A stretch of DNA of 64,000 nt from Corticium candelabrum (GCF_963422355.1 NC_085092.1:7155466-7219465); one strand, 5' to 3'; counted from the first letter of the stretch, positions 23,186-32,911 are shown. Numbers and translations: made by a program. The notes: generated from the letters alone by a model not told the origin.

Positions 23186-23338
23186 ATGGACAGCATTGAA
23201 GAGCTTTTGATAGAAGCCGTTAGACGGCTTCCTTGTCTGTGGGACGTACAAAGCAAGCCCTACAGAGACGCTAGAGCCAGAGAGAACGCGTGGTGCAGAG
23301 TTGCCCATGAAGTTGGTCGCGGCATCTCTGCAGAAGAG
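23186..23338 (+). CDS. Harbinger MADF/SANT-like DNA-binding protein, N-terminal part
   Basis: It starts at ATG 23186. LLIEAVRRLPCLWDVQSK, then ENAWCRVAHEVG, fits the MADF fold (Leu-Ile...Leu-Trp...Trp...Val-Ala). Harbinger elements usually carry such a protein, which brings the transposase to the element ends. Only about 50 residues resemble MADF. The frame then runs into a tandem repeat (23339-23722) and stops at 23791. The real C-terminal exon, if any, is not visible. An upstream in-frame ATG at 23123 is possible. Confidence 0.65.
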
Positions 23339-23538
23339 TATACAAATCCATCTCAGTCCATTACTCTGTTCATCAATTCAGACAGGCAGACGAGACAGAC
23401 AGACAGACAGACAGACACACATTGTTTTATTGATTTTAAACTTCAAAGATACAACAAGCAAATCTTCAAAAGTATACAAATCCATCTCAGTCCATTACTC
23501 TGTTCATCAATTCAGACAGGCAGACGAGACAGACAGAC

Positions 23539-23585
<47 letters not shown>

Positions 23586-23722
23586 CACATTGTTTTATTG
23601 ATTTTAAACTTCAAAGATACAACAAGCAAATCTTCAAAAGTATACAAATCCATCTCAGTCCATTACTCTGTTCATCAATTCAGACAGGCAGACGAGACAG
23701 ACAGACAGAGACAGACAGATTG
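23339..23722. repeat. Tandem repeat with (ACAG)n core inside the Harbinger element
   Basis: Two full units and a partial one. Each starts tatacaaatccatctcagtc, contains gacagacagacag runs and ends aagcaaatcttcaaaag. The unit is roughly 134-168 bp, differing in ACAG count. Confidence 0.92.
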
Positions 23723-23804
23723 ACACAAAACAGACAAATCACTAGTCATTTGCAACAAAAATTGATATTCAAAATCTGTGCAAGTACTTAGGTATGCTCT
23801 CTTT

Positions 23805-23930
23805 GAGGTATTTAGTGGCTTTTAAAAAAGCCGGTTATAAAGAGACTCGAGCTGTGGGATTGACATTAGTGGCTTTTAAAAAAAACCGGTTATAAGATGA
23901 AAGACTCAAGATGTGCGATTGACATGGTTG
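23805..23930. repeat. Two ~60-bp repeats with ttagtggcttttaaaaaa
   Basis: Two units with gtggcttttaaaaaa and ccggttata, each followed by an agactc(ga)ag-type tail, just downstream of the transposase stop. Possibly a subterminal element feature or 3' UTR. Confidence 0.7.
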
Positions 23931-25180
23931 TATTGCCAAGGCAACTCACCCTCTGAAGAGCTGAAGTACTCTCGGTAACATTCCCTTATTGCTGCTGCAG
24001 AACTACTCGATCGGTTTCCTGCGACTTGGCCAATTGCTCTCAATCCATCACCATCAGGAACATCTTGTCTCCAATTCCCTTGCACAATCTGACCCGATCC
24101 ATCCTCACTATCTGTAAATCCTGGAGGGCAGTATGTAGACGACTCGTACGTTCTTAGAAAGTTATGAAGAGCAACTGCAGCCTTTGTGAAAGTCGTGACA
24201 TGCTGAGGAGTGGCCAATATTGGTCGTCGAAAGATGCGCCACCTTGCTGCCAATATCCCAAACGTATTCTCAATAACTCTTCTGGCTCTGCTAAGACGAT
24301 AGTTGTACACAACCTTTGACACATCAAGACCCTTGCCTGGATACGGCCTCATCATGTTCACCTTCAGTGGAAACGCTTCATCTGCAACAAAGACAAACGG
24401 AGCAACGACATTGCTTTGGGGGATTGATTGGGGTGGTGGTAAATTCAGGGTGCCCGAATCAAGTGCTTGCCCAAAGGCTGAATTCGAAAAGACTCCACCA
24501 TCACTGTGTCGTCCAGCATCGCCTATGTCCACAAGAAGAAAACGATACTGTGCATCGCAGACAGCCATAAGAACTATTGAATGACACCCCTTATAATTGT
24601 AAAAAGACGAGCCAGAGTTAGGAGGAGCTTGTATAACTACATGCTTTCCATCCAAAGCACCCACACAATTTGGAAAATTCCAAATTTTCCGAAATTCCTG
24701 ACTCACTTGCCTCCAGTCTTGCTCATTGTCAGGAGCCTTTACGTATTTCGGGGCAAGTACCTCCCACAAAGCATAGCAAGTCTCTCGCACAATACCGCAC
24801 ACGGTTGAACGCCCAACACGGAAGCCAAACGATAATGACGTCTGAGAATCCCCAGTTGCCAAAAAGCGTAGTGTCAAAGCGAGGCGCTCAGCAGGTGAAA
24901 TCTGTACACGGATGGCACTTCCATAGCTACGTCGACGTAGAAGAGGCTCCACTTTTGCTAGTAAGAAATCAAATGTTCCTTTCGACATTCTGAGATATCG
25001 AAAGTGACTCTGGGAATCGTACAGACGCATTTCTTGTAGCAATTGGTGGAACTCTCCTTGCTGTTGTCTTCTGGAGAAGATCTCACGTACCCACACACGT
25101 CGACGGTTCTTTGCCCTGTTGCTGCGATATCGCCGCAAAAGGCACAACAGAAGCAACTGTTTCTTTGCATTAGTAGACAT
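23906..25180 (-). CDS. Harbinger transposase (HARBI1-like, DDE_Tnp_4), intact
   Basis: A single open frame of 424 codons starts with ATG at 25180. It has an N-terminal helix-turn-helix-like stretch (ERLALTLRFLATGDSQTSLS, VGRSTVCGIVRETC). The catalytic triad is apparent: Asp in GALDGKHVVIQAP, Asp in FVFVADEAFPL, Glu in ARRVIENTFGIL. Typical family blocks are present (YNYKGCHSIVLMAVCDAQY, GDAGRHSDGGVF, NYRLSRARRVIENTFG, RWRIFRRPI). Length is normal for the family. Together with perfect termini this looks capable of activity. It converges on the MADF frame. Confidence 0.95.
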   Translation of the reverse strand: MSTNAKKQLLLLCLLRRYRSNRAKNRRRVWVREIFSRRQQQGEFHQLLQEMRLYDSQSHFRYLRMSKGTFDFLLAKVEPLLRRRSYGSAIRVQISPAERLALTLRFLATGDSQTSLSFGFRVGRSTVCGIVRETCYALWEVLAPKYVKAPDNEQDWRQVSQEFRKIWNFPNCVGALDGKHVVIQAPPNSGSSFYNYKGCHSIVLMAVCDAQYRFLLVDIGDAGRHSDGGVFSNSAFGQALDSGTLNLPPPQSIPQSNVVAPFVFVADEAFPLKVNMMRPYPGKGLDVSKVVYNYRLSRARRVIENTFGILAARWRIFRRPILATPQHVTTFTKAAVALHNFLRTYESSTYCPPGFTDSEDGSGQIVQGNWRQDVPDGDGLRAIGQVAGNRSSSSAAAIRECYREYFSSSEGELPWQYNHVNRTS

Positions 25181-25305
25181 ATTGTGATAGTCACGTGGCT
25201 AGATATTGTCATGTGACAATTAGTACGTAATCTAATTATAGTCATCAGAGCGCGGATCGGATGCATATTGTGAACATGAGTGCGTCTATTGTGAACCAGC
25301 CTTTA

Positions 25306-26640
25306 GTCGTACCACGAGTCTTACAAGTTGCGCACGATGACCCTACGGCAGGACACCAGGGAGCCAACAAAACCCTCGACAGGCTACTCGCACGTTTCTG
25401 GTGGCCTACAGTGCGCCAGGATGTTGCTGCATATACCCAGTCGTGTCACCGTTGCGGAGAACGCAACCATCCGTCTGCTGCAGCTAAAGCTCCCCTTTGC
25501 CAACGCCCTCGCCCTTCTCGTCCGTTCGATATCGTGGAGACAGATATTAAAGGGCCATTGCCACTGTCCCCGGACGGATACCGCTACATTCTAGTCTTCC
25601 AAGATGCTTTCAGCAAGTATGCGGAAATGACACCCATTGCAACCGCGTCGGCCCACACCGTTAGCACCAAATTGAGAGAGTGGATCGGACGCTATGGCAT
25701 CCCGCGTACCATCCATTCCGACCAAGGTGCTTGCTATACGAGCACGACGTTTAACGAATTGTATGCTAAGTATGGGATCCGGCACACTGTCTCTTCAGCT
25801 TACCACCCGCAAGCTAATGGCTCGGTTGAGCGGTTGAACCGTTCTATAGGAACAACTCTGGCAAAAGTCGTTTACCACTCTCAAACCGACTGGCCAGATC
25901 GACTACCAGACGTGCAGTTGGCATACAACTCTACCAAGCATGACACGATTAATGCGTCTCCGTTTCGCATCATTTTTAAACAGGGAGCTCGCACAATGAC
26001 AGATTCCTTGGCGGACCATTTCCAATCCACTCGCAAGCAGATATACAGCAATCACAAGAACGAAACGGTTCCTCTTCACATCCCCAACCGACAGATACAT
26101 TACAGTGCACACAAGAACTATATGACCGCGTCGCAGACCATCTTAATATCGCCACCTTTAATCAACAAACGCGGTACAACCAGAGCACACACCACACGCC
26201 ATACGGCCCTGACGACCACGTATGGCTCTACCAGCCACGTGTCCCTCGCGGCAAGGCACGTACACTAACGCCGTATTGGACTGGACCTTACGTTATTGTG
26301 AAGCGTTGCTCAGAGGTCACTTATGTAATTCGTAAGCTAGGCGGCAGAAAAGAAAACATCGCTCACTACAACCGTATGAAGCCTTATACACATCGTCGTC
26401 CACGAGTGCCTCCCGGAAACACGCAGCCACGCAGTCCACCTACAAGCTCACCACCTACCAGCGTTGATAAGGCGCAAGAGAACCAGAGCGAATCGGAGTG
26501 GACGACTGCGGACGAAGCGACACCATCTACCGATGACGAACAACAACTGCGCGAACGACGCAATGGGGGTCGCCCACGACGCCAGCCCAGAATGCTAATA
26601 CGTCTCGACGATTATATCATAGACACTGATATGACTTAAC
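25306..26640 (+). pseudogene. Gypsy integrase, frameshifted
   Basis: It resumes after the Harbinger element. There is an HHCC zinc-binding domain (AHDDPTAGH then SCHRCG), a catalytic core with Asp in VETDIKGPLP, Asp in HSDQGACY and Glu in PQANGSVERLNR, then a frame change near 26200. The C-terminal domain (EVTYVIRKLGGRKENIAHYN, KPYTHRRPRV) ends at TAA 26637-26639. The core triad is intact, but the protein is broken by the insertion and by the frameshift. Confidence 0.9.
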
Positions 26641-26741
26641 GTAGTTAATTATTATGGACAGATTGAGTTGAGTTATATAACGCTGCGTTGTACTTTTTAG
26701 TCTAGAGTACCAATGAGATACGTCTGGACCCGCTCTCATTT

Positions 26742-26753
26742 AAGGGAGAGTAG
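26742..26753 (+). promoter_or_regulatory. Gypsy polypurine tract
   Basis: aagggagagtag lies immediately before the 3' LTR, where plus-strand priming is expected. It supports the short LTR boundary. Confidence 0.6.
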
Positions 26754-26838
26754 TCTAAGGGTACGCGAGGTTATACGGGGAGTTGGTGTTGAGTTGGCTT
26801 TGAGCGCGAACATGTCTAGCAATACTTCTACCGTTACA
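26754..26838 (+). repeat. Gypsy 3' LTR
   Basis: 85 bp, begins TCTAAGGG (TG changed to TC) and ends CCGTTACA. About five differences from the 5' LTR. Confidence 0.85.
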
Positions 26839-26842
26839 GACA

Positions 26843-26941
26843 TACCGATAGACAGACCGGAAGTCAATTCAGCCCGTTTAGAGTAAGCTTTTCGCGAAGC
26901 AGCCTACCACGTTAATGTGGTGTCCTTTTACGCTCGTAGCT
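26843..26941. mobile_element. TIR family copy, right part after the Gypsy element
   Basis: Continues the copy from 19512 and ends with the right terminal repeat tacgctcgtagct at 26929-26941. Confidence 0.75.
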
Positions 26942-27228
26942 AATTAATCAAGTTACGTAAATTTTGGAGCAAAGAAGAGACAAGAGCAATACATTTTGAT
27001 ACTTTAGTTGACTATACTTGACCTCGTCCGTTGCCTTTGTTCTCTTGTCAGTCACCTATACACGGCATCTAGTGTTGACCATCTCTACAACCAACATCCG
27101 GGTTTAAGTGATGTGGGTGTGGCCCACCTCAGAAATAGGCCAACAAACCATAGTCCTGAAGGTGGTCGTAATTTCGGGGTTTTACTGTGCTGTACAATGC
27201 AATTGCACGATTACGTGCGCTACACAAA
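26942..27228. other. No gene seen
   Basis: Unassigned sequence between the TIR family copy and the GNL2-like exon. It may hold the old promoter of that gene. No motif I can support. Confidence 0.4.
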
Positions 27229-27435
27229 ATTGCAAAAACGAAAAAGTCTGTGAAGTCGACGGTTAGCAAGTCTGGAAGTAGCACTAATCCAGGTGAATAA
27301 CATTTACTATTTAAACTTTAGTGTTTCCACTTTAATGTTTTTGCTCTCTGTGTTGTGTGTAGAAAGAAATGAAAACTCAAAGAGACAATGCGACTATTAG
27401 ACCGTTGAAGATGTATAAATCGGGAAAACCTGTCA
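27229..27435 (+). pseudogene. GNL2/NOG2 nucleolar GTPase, first two exons only
   Basis: 27229-27292 reads AKTKKSVKSTVSKSGSSTNP before a gtgaat donor. A second exon near 27367-27435 reads MKTQRDNATIRPLKMYKSG before a gtgaat donor. Both match the basic N-terminus of the ribosome-biogenesis GTPase GNL2 (RDxATIRRLNMY). The codon where Met is expected reads ATT (27229). Nothing of the GTPase domain follows, so this is a start-less fragment. Confidence 0.6.
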
Positions 27436-27494
27436 GGTGAATTATTTGTTGTTATTATTGTTGTGAAGTGAGATTATAAGACAGACAGACAATG

Positions 27495-27497
<3 letters not shown>

Positions 27498-27569
<72 letters not shown>
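27498..27569. repeat. (CA)n microsatellite
   Basis: Pure CA run directly abutting the zinc-finger remnant. Confidence 0.97.
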
Positions 27570-27571
<2 letters not shown>

Positions 27572-27735
27572 TGGAGTACGTGATCGACATGACTCTGTCT
27601 GTGTTTCCAAAGACCAATCTGTACGCGTGCTGTGCAGGAGCGTCCACAAACATCGCAAATGAAGTTGCCACTCTTAGAGAATACTGCAGTCTTCTGTTCT
27701 TGCCTTTTTTGTTGGAGTCGAATGTTGGTCTTCAA
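27572..27735 (-). pseudogene. C2H2-type zinc-finger remnant, probably a retrotransposon C-terminus
   Basis: The minus strand reads NFICDVCGRSCTARVQIGLW followed by KHRQSH, a CX2C...HX(4)H finger. This finger (CGRxCxxRIGLxxHxxxH) is common at the C-terminus of some LINE polyproteins. The frame runs into the CA repeat. Assignment to a LINE is inference. Confidence 0.45.
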
Positions 27736-27912
27736 AATGTTCTAAGGATATCGACTTTTTGCAATAAGATTTCCACAGAGATCTGTCTGACGCATAGCAT
27801 TCCCAGTTGGATACATCAATATTACAAGATTTTAAATTGGATTTTAGTATGTCTTTAAAGAGTAATTTCTGACCACCTGCTGCTTTAGAACCTTCCTACA
27901 GCTGACCATAAA

Positions 27913-28126
27913 ACATGTGTGTGTGTGTGTGTTTGTTTGTTTATGTGTCTGTCTGTTTGTTTGTGTGATCTGTCTGTGTTGTCTGTCTGTGTGTTTCTTT
28001 GTCTATTTGTTTGTCTGTTTTGTTTCTTTGTCTGTCTGTCTGTGTGTTTGTTTGTTTGTTTGTCTGTCTGTCTGTCTGTGCATGTGTCTGTCTGTTTGTT
28101 TGTCTTTCTGTGTGTCTGCATGTCTA

Positions 28127-28159
<33 letters not shown>

Positions 28160-28250
28160 TTATCAGTCTGTTTGTTTCTCTGTTTGTCTGTTGGTTTATT
28201 TGTCTGTTTGTTTGTGTTTGTATGTCTGCCTGTGTATGTTTAGATTTTTT
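27913..28250. repeat. (TGTCTGTT)n cryptic simple sequence
   Basis: Over 300 bp of TGTCTGTC/TGTTTGTT units. Overlapping open frames are artefacts. It lies immediately upstream of the NUP37-like exon. Confidence 0.95.
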
Positions 28251-28579
28251 AGGTGTGTGTGCCTTTGCCTTTATTTGTGATTGTGTTTGTGGCTTTAAGC
28301 AGTTCTGTTCTTCTGAGTAAAATTACATTTTGTAGATTGTCTACAGTAGGTTTTGGAGGAGCACTACGTTATATCTCTAGACATTTATCAGAGACGACTG
28401 TCAAAATTCTAACCGGACATTCAGGGTTTGTAAATGACTGTACCTTTCTATAGTCATGTGAAGGACAACTGTTTGCTAGTGTCGGAGGTAGCTTGCACTT
28501 TCTTTATGAACAGGCATCATATGGAAATTGGCATGTGTGGGATCTTTCTGCTTCAAGGTACACACTGTACACGTAGAAT

Positions 28580-28585
28580 GGATAC

Positions 28586-28628
<43 letters not shown>

Positions 28629-28668
28629 CACATACACTCAGAAAGACAGACAGACAGACAGACAGACA

Positions 28669-28715
<47 letters not shown>

Positions 28716-28775
28716 ACACAAAGACAGACTAACACACATGTGCCCAGACAGACAACAGACAGACAGACAGACATG
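28580..28775. repeat. (CAGA)n and (CA)n simple repeats
   Basis: Runs of cagacagacagaca and cacacaca in a NUP37-like intron. Open frames over them are artefacts. Confidence 0.95.
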
Positions 28776-29170
28776 CATGCATATCCACTTAATCATATTA
28801 TGAGCTTTACTTGATATCAATGGTTTGCATGTTTAGTCAACCGATTCAGAATGGATTAGCTCACCAAACAGTGGGCTCACGGTTTAGGTACACGACAATT
28901 TCTTTCATTCTGAACTCAATCTGCATGCCATAATACAAAAAATTGTTCTCTACTTTACACACAGATGGTGTCGACAGGGTGAGTTATTGTTTTCAACGAC
29001 ATCTACATTAGACAAGGAATTCAAACTACATCATAGAGGACACCAAAAGGTATGTGCATGTAGTATGTGTAAAGCATGGTATTGTAGTAAATGGTGTGTA
29101 TAACGTTGATATTATATCAAACTCGTTATGTCTGTGTATCTAGAAAAATGGATTATATGACAGATTAGTA

Positions 29171-29728
29171 CCGTATTCGCCCGTAATAACGCCCATGCCC
29201 GTATATACGCCCATGTGCGACAGGTCAGAACTGTCTGCCTGAAAAAAACGCCTATGCCCAACTATATGCCCAAGCCCAAGTATAAGCCCAGGATATGCAT
29301 GAGCAGACAAAACAAAATGGGGTCCGCAGAACATTTGTCTCCATCTGTGTGCGTTTGATGAGGTGGTGTCAGTATTGAGTGAAAGTGCTAACTGCTAGAC
29401 TCATGTCTTTGTTGCAATTACGACCCAGAGGCTTTTGACTGGCTTCAGGTCGACTACTCTGGTTTGCATGTGTATACATACATACAGTGTTTAGTTTCTG
29501 CGTGTATGCTGATGCTGTATGGATACCAGTACCTTTGATCTTGTAAATGGATAATTGCAAGCATTTGTGGTATTTCTGTCTTTAAGTATTTAGATGATGA
29601 CTGGCCAAACGACGGCATTTTGCGACCATGTATATGCCTGGGACCAAAATAATGCCCATGCCCTAGTATACGGCCACAAAAAATTGTTTTTTTCTATACA
29701 CCCAGGGCGTTATTACGGTCGAATACGG
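29171..29728. mobile_element. MITE with 24-26 bp inverted repeats and TA target site
   Basis: Ends CCGTATTCGCCCGTAATAAC and its inverse (gttattacggtcgaatacgg) pair with one mismatch. TA flanks both sides (29169-29170, 29729-29730). The interior has repeated cgcccatgccc-like motifs and no coding. The TA duplication suggests mobilisation by a Tc1/mariner-type transposase, but the family is not certain. Confidence 0.8.
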
Positions 29729-29754
29729 TATGTGTCACATATGTGGAAATAAGA

Positions 29755-29935
29755 AAATACAATCTTATAAATAAAAATAAGAAATAAAGTTAAAATTAAT
29801 TTAAAATTATTGGTTATAAATTAAAATGTTTAAAAATTAAATTTTAAAATAAAATAAAATATTAATATTTAAAAATTAAAATTAAAAATTAAAAGTTAAA
29901 AGTAAAAAATAAAAAAGGAAAATTTAAAAATAAAG
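29755..29935. repeat. AT-rich (AAAAATTAAA) low-complexity tract
   Basis: Only A/T-rich short units. A second such tract lies at 30285-30385. Between them (29936-30285) is an unrecognised higher-GC block inserted in the tract, possibly a SINE, with no pol III boxes that I could confirm. Confidence 0.8.
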
Positions 29936-30846
29936 TGTGTTGCTATGCCCCTCCGTGATGGGCAAGTGGGGTCTTTACCCCATCTGGGCGCCCACCAACC
30001 CAGCAGGTGAGCCCAATAGTCTACACGGCGATCAATGACTAGCCAATTTGATATAAATTGCAGGCATTACAGTGATTGCGAAATCGTGAACAGCACGTAG
30101 TGGATATCAATGACCACCAGGAAAGCGCTGAACGTCATCTTCAAGTGGCCGTTTGCCAGACACCCAATGACTGAAACGAGTCATAGTCTCATGGGCAAAG
30201 CTAGAGAAACACGAGAAAGAAAGGTGACAAGAATCATAATTTACTGTCGTCACTGGAGTTTGAATTCCCAAACCATGGACAAAATGAAAATAAAAATTTT
30301 AAAATAAAAAATAAAAATAAAAATAAAAATTTTAATTTAAAATAAAAATATAAATAAATTAAAAATTAATTAAATTTTCTAACTTAAATTTTAGAAATGT
30401 GTATTTTGGAGTTGAATTGCGTGTATGATAGTGGAGTTGTATGTCGTATATGTATTCTTCTTGGAGTCACTTGTGTGTTGTTGATGCAGCATGTGTGGTT
30501 GGTCACGTGCTTATTTGGATGATTTCAGGTGCCCATATCCATGTCATTGACTCAGTGTGGCTCGTCAAGTTGGCAGTGTACGACTCGTGTGTGTGGTATA
30601 GCTGATGGTAGACAAATTAGATTATTTTCTTCAGAACTCTAGGACAATCACAATGGTTGCAAATGATTGTTTGAATGTATTATTAATAGACTATGTTAAT
30701 GAGGTATAGCATTAGGCCAAAGTTTGTGGCAAACAGTTGCTGCATGAAGTATGATATTGGAAAACTGGTGTGGCCATGCATACAATCAAGGTGTGATTTT
30801 TATATGTGCGTGCGTGGGGCATGCTTGCACACACACACACACACAC

Positions 30847-30994
30847 AACTACATTGAAACTCTTCGAGTCCAACTTCATGCTAACTGTCGTATTCGTATA
30901 TTTCTCTGATCGTCTCTACCTCCACTCTGAAGATGAACTGCCAGCAGAATTCAAGCTTTTCCTGCCAGTCTCTCAAGCAGCAGAGCAGAAGTGA
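30847..30994 (+). pseudogene. CFAP20: CFAP20 last-exon fragment
   Basis: Begins within the exon after a short CA run and reads [18 protein letters not shown] 5-base deletion follows near 30898, and a 6-base insertion (ctccac) near 30920. It then reads [20 protein letters not shown] to the TGA at 30992. It is the best-preserved C-terminal end of the three copies. Upstream exons are missing. Confidence 0.85.
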
Positions 30995-30999
30995 CATGA

Positions 31000-31560
31000 A
31001 GAAACTCTAGAGATTCTACATTCTATATCATAAACAATAGAGAGAAAAGAAAGATAGCCTAGACTGTATTGTTGACAACAGTTTCTATGGTTGGGATCAC
31101 TAAATAGAGAGGCTAAGTGGCTTTCTCTAGAGCAGCAGTCTCTGTTACTGGAAGTAGTTGTCATGAGTGTGACACATTTGTGTAACATAAGAATGACATA
31201 CACATTGATGCTTTCACAACAAATAATGACTCGTGTGCATTATGGTTGCAAAATTAATTAAAATAAATGTTTATTGAATGTTAATGTCAAATGTGAATTA
31301 AATAACTGACCACTCAATGAACACTAAAAATAATCAAAATATAATTTTAACTATTTATTTAACTATTTGTTTATTTTATTTATTCCTACAAATAATACAC
31401 ACATGCATACAACATACAATCTATAGATTTTAGTTCATTGCAAAAAGAGAAAGTGATACCAGTGCAGTATCTGTATCTTTATGGTTCATATGAGGATAGA
31501 AGATAGGTTGATGGTCATTATTTAATAAGCTGATTGATTCTACGTAATTAAAAACGTTAA
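31000..31560. repeat. Shared 3' flank preceding an ankyrin gene
   Basis: Matches 15400-16030 and 50945-51500 (gattctacattctatatcat...). Its last part also parallels 57880-58250, which precedes gene 3. It marks the joint between array units. Confidence 0.75.
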
Positions 31561-31574
31561 TACAAAACGTAATT

Positions 31575-31586
31575 TGCGCATGCGCA
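31575..31586. promoter_or_regulatory. NRF1-type palindrome upstream of gene 2
   Basis: TGCGCATGCGCA, the NRF1 consensus, 37 bases before the start codon. The corresponding place before gene 3 has TGCGCATGCGCG. Confidence 0.6.
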
Positions 31587-31622
31587 AAGACTGAGCTCGA
31601 AGGTTTACGCCCCAGCGTTCGT

Positions 31623-31739
31623 ATGGGTGCAGGGGCTTCCAGTAAAGCTCTTTTTGATGTCGTGTGTGCAAATGATGGAAAGAAAGCATCGGAAGCTCTC
31701 AAGAAAGGAGCAGATGTGAACGCTGTTGCAAGAGAGTTG
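31623..31739 (+). CDS. Gene 2, first exon: start codon and first ankyrin helix
   Basis: ATG at 31623 opens MGAGASSKALFDVVCANDGK, then KASEALKKGADVNAVAREL, ending at a gtaaga donor. The MGxxxS start is a plausible N-myristoylation signal, which would place the protein at membranes. ALKKGADVN is the end of an ankyrin repeat. It is phase 0. Gene 3 has the same exon but starts MDRRASS. Confidence 0.8.
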
Positions 31740-32048
31740 GTAAGAATTGATTGATGTGTAAATGTACAGATCTAGTTTGTAGACTAGAGAGATTGGGTTG
31801 GACGTTGGTAAATGAGGAAATGTATGAGAAAGTGACGATCATTTACGATGTTGAGGTGGCGTTGGTTGGAAGTGCCGCCTCATTTTCTCTCTACCGGTAT
31901 TAGTGAATGAATCGTTTCGTCTCATGCGCTCCTACGTCGTTGCTTTGCTGTCGTTGTCGTTCTAATATGGTCACGCCCTTTACACATGTCACGTGACCTA
32001 CACTGGACAAACTTCCTTGACTTTAGTAGCCAATTGTGTATTTCGTAG

Positions 32049-32171
32049 GGATGGTATGGTAGTGCGTGTGGTCTTCCATCAGCGTTGCAAGTAGCATGTG
32101 CTGATTCATCGATTGAGATGGTAGACTTGCTGCTACAAAATCAAGCAAACATAAACTATCATGAGGAATGG
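32049..32171 (+). CDS. Gene 2, ankyrin exon 2
   Basis: 41 codons between a tttcgtag acceptor and a gtaaga donor. LPSALQVACADSSIEMVDLL then LQNQANINYHEEW is a clear ankyrin repeat. Phase 0 at both ends. Equivalent to 58744-58866. The flanking introns (31740-32048, 32172 onward) are almost identical to those of gene 3. Confidence 0.85.
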
Positions 32172-32812
32172 GTAAGAGTGCAAATTTGAATGCAGTTTGT
32201 TGTGTTTAAATAAATGAGTTTAGTTAGTAATGGTAATGGCATCTCTTTCCTGTGGTTAAAATGAATAGAAATATTAATGGATGCTCATTGTATTTGTGCC
32301 TGTCTGATTGAACAGTTGAATGTATATGCTAGAGAAAGGTGCTAACGGTCACAGTTAGAATGAATAGATAGTTTTGATATTTTGTTGAAATTAGAAAATA
32401 TTGTGAGAGTGGGTTGTTAGTGAGTTATTTTTAAATGAAAAGATGAGATTTGTTGTTTAGTAAGGTTGATATGATTGATGATGTAGTTTGCATGGCAATC
32501 TGTTTGCCCACCTGCCCACTAGTGTTGCCCACCACACTTAATTGACAGATTTGTGATTGTGGACAGTTAGACTATCTAGTCACATGGCTGCTTGTCTGGT
32601 TGTTTGCATGTTATGATGTCAAATGTTTAGTGCAATGAGGTTACATTGTATTGTGAGGAATGGTGTTTGGTTAAATTGAATGAAGGACAGAGGTGAGTTG
32701 GATGTGAAGTTGATGTGCTATTTTTATAGTCAGTTGGTGTTGATACTTGTAGATGCATGTATTCATAATGTACTCACTGATAATAGCATGTGATGTCTCT
32801 TATCAATGGTAG

Positions 32813-32911
32813 CTTGGACGGACAGCTCTGCATTATGCTTGTCGGCATGGTCATTTGTCTGTTGTGGAGAAATTATTGTCAGCAGGTTGTAAGAAAGAAG
32901 CAAGGGATAAA
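32813..32911 (+). CDS. Gene 2, ankyrin exon 3
   Basis: Exactly 33 codons, one ankyrin repeat (LGRTALHYACRHGHLSVVEK, LLSAGCKKEARDK), between atggtag and gtgagt. The TALHYAC and LLSAGC motifs are canonical. Confidence 0.9.

Larger units (their letters stand above)
22911..25302. mobile_element. PIF/Harbinger transposon with perfect 42-bp inverted repeats
   Basis: Ends 22911-22952 and 25261-25302 are exact inverted repeats beginning AGGCTGGTTCACAATAG. They are flanked by TTA on both sides (22908-22910, 25303-25305), the usual Harbinger target duplication. The host pol frame is continuous on either side if the element and one TTA are removed. It carries an intact transposase on the minus strand and a MADF-type DNA-binding frame on the plus strand. 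Perfect ends and an intact gene point to recent insertion. Confidence 0.95.
19513..26838 (+). mobile_element. Ty3/Gypsy retrotransposon with 85-bp LTRs, defective
   Basis: The element is bounded by 85-bp direct repeats (19513-19597 and 26754-26838) and a 4-bp target duplication GACA (19509-19512, 26839-26842). The interior gives Gag, two zinc knuckles, protease, reverse transcriptase, RNase H and integrase in Ty3/Gypsy order on the + strand. It has at least five frameshifts (about 20002, 20140, 20790, 22045, 26200), a stop at 22533 and Asp-to-Asn changes at two catalytic sites. A Harbinger element interrupts pol. The two LTRs differ at about five positions, so the insertion is not recent. Confidence 0.92.
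28347..30642 (+). pseudogene. NUP37-like WD40 nucleoporin, partial and broken
   Basis: Three exon-sized pieces fit the C-terminal two thirds of the nuclear-pore WD40 protein NUP37. 28347-28557 reads TVKILTGHSGFVNDCTF ... NWHVWDLSAS before a gtacac donor. 28965-29049 reads ELLFSTTSTLDKEFKLHHRG. 30529-30642 reads VPISMSLTQCGSSSWQCTTR, then VCGIADGRQIRLFSSEL and a stop. The first carries an in-frame TAG at 28451-28453. N-terminal exons are not seen and a MITE sits in the last intron. NUP37 belongs to the NUP107-160 scaffold. Confidence 0.6.

Noticed and set aside
24303..24993. Plus-strand frames across the Harbinger transposase
   Set aside because: Antisense to an intact, well-conserved transposase; no independent support.
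27885..28320. Repeat-rich Cys/Leu/Val proteins
   Set aside because: Artefacts of TGTCTGTT simple sequence.
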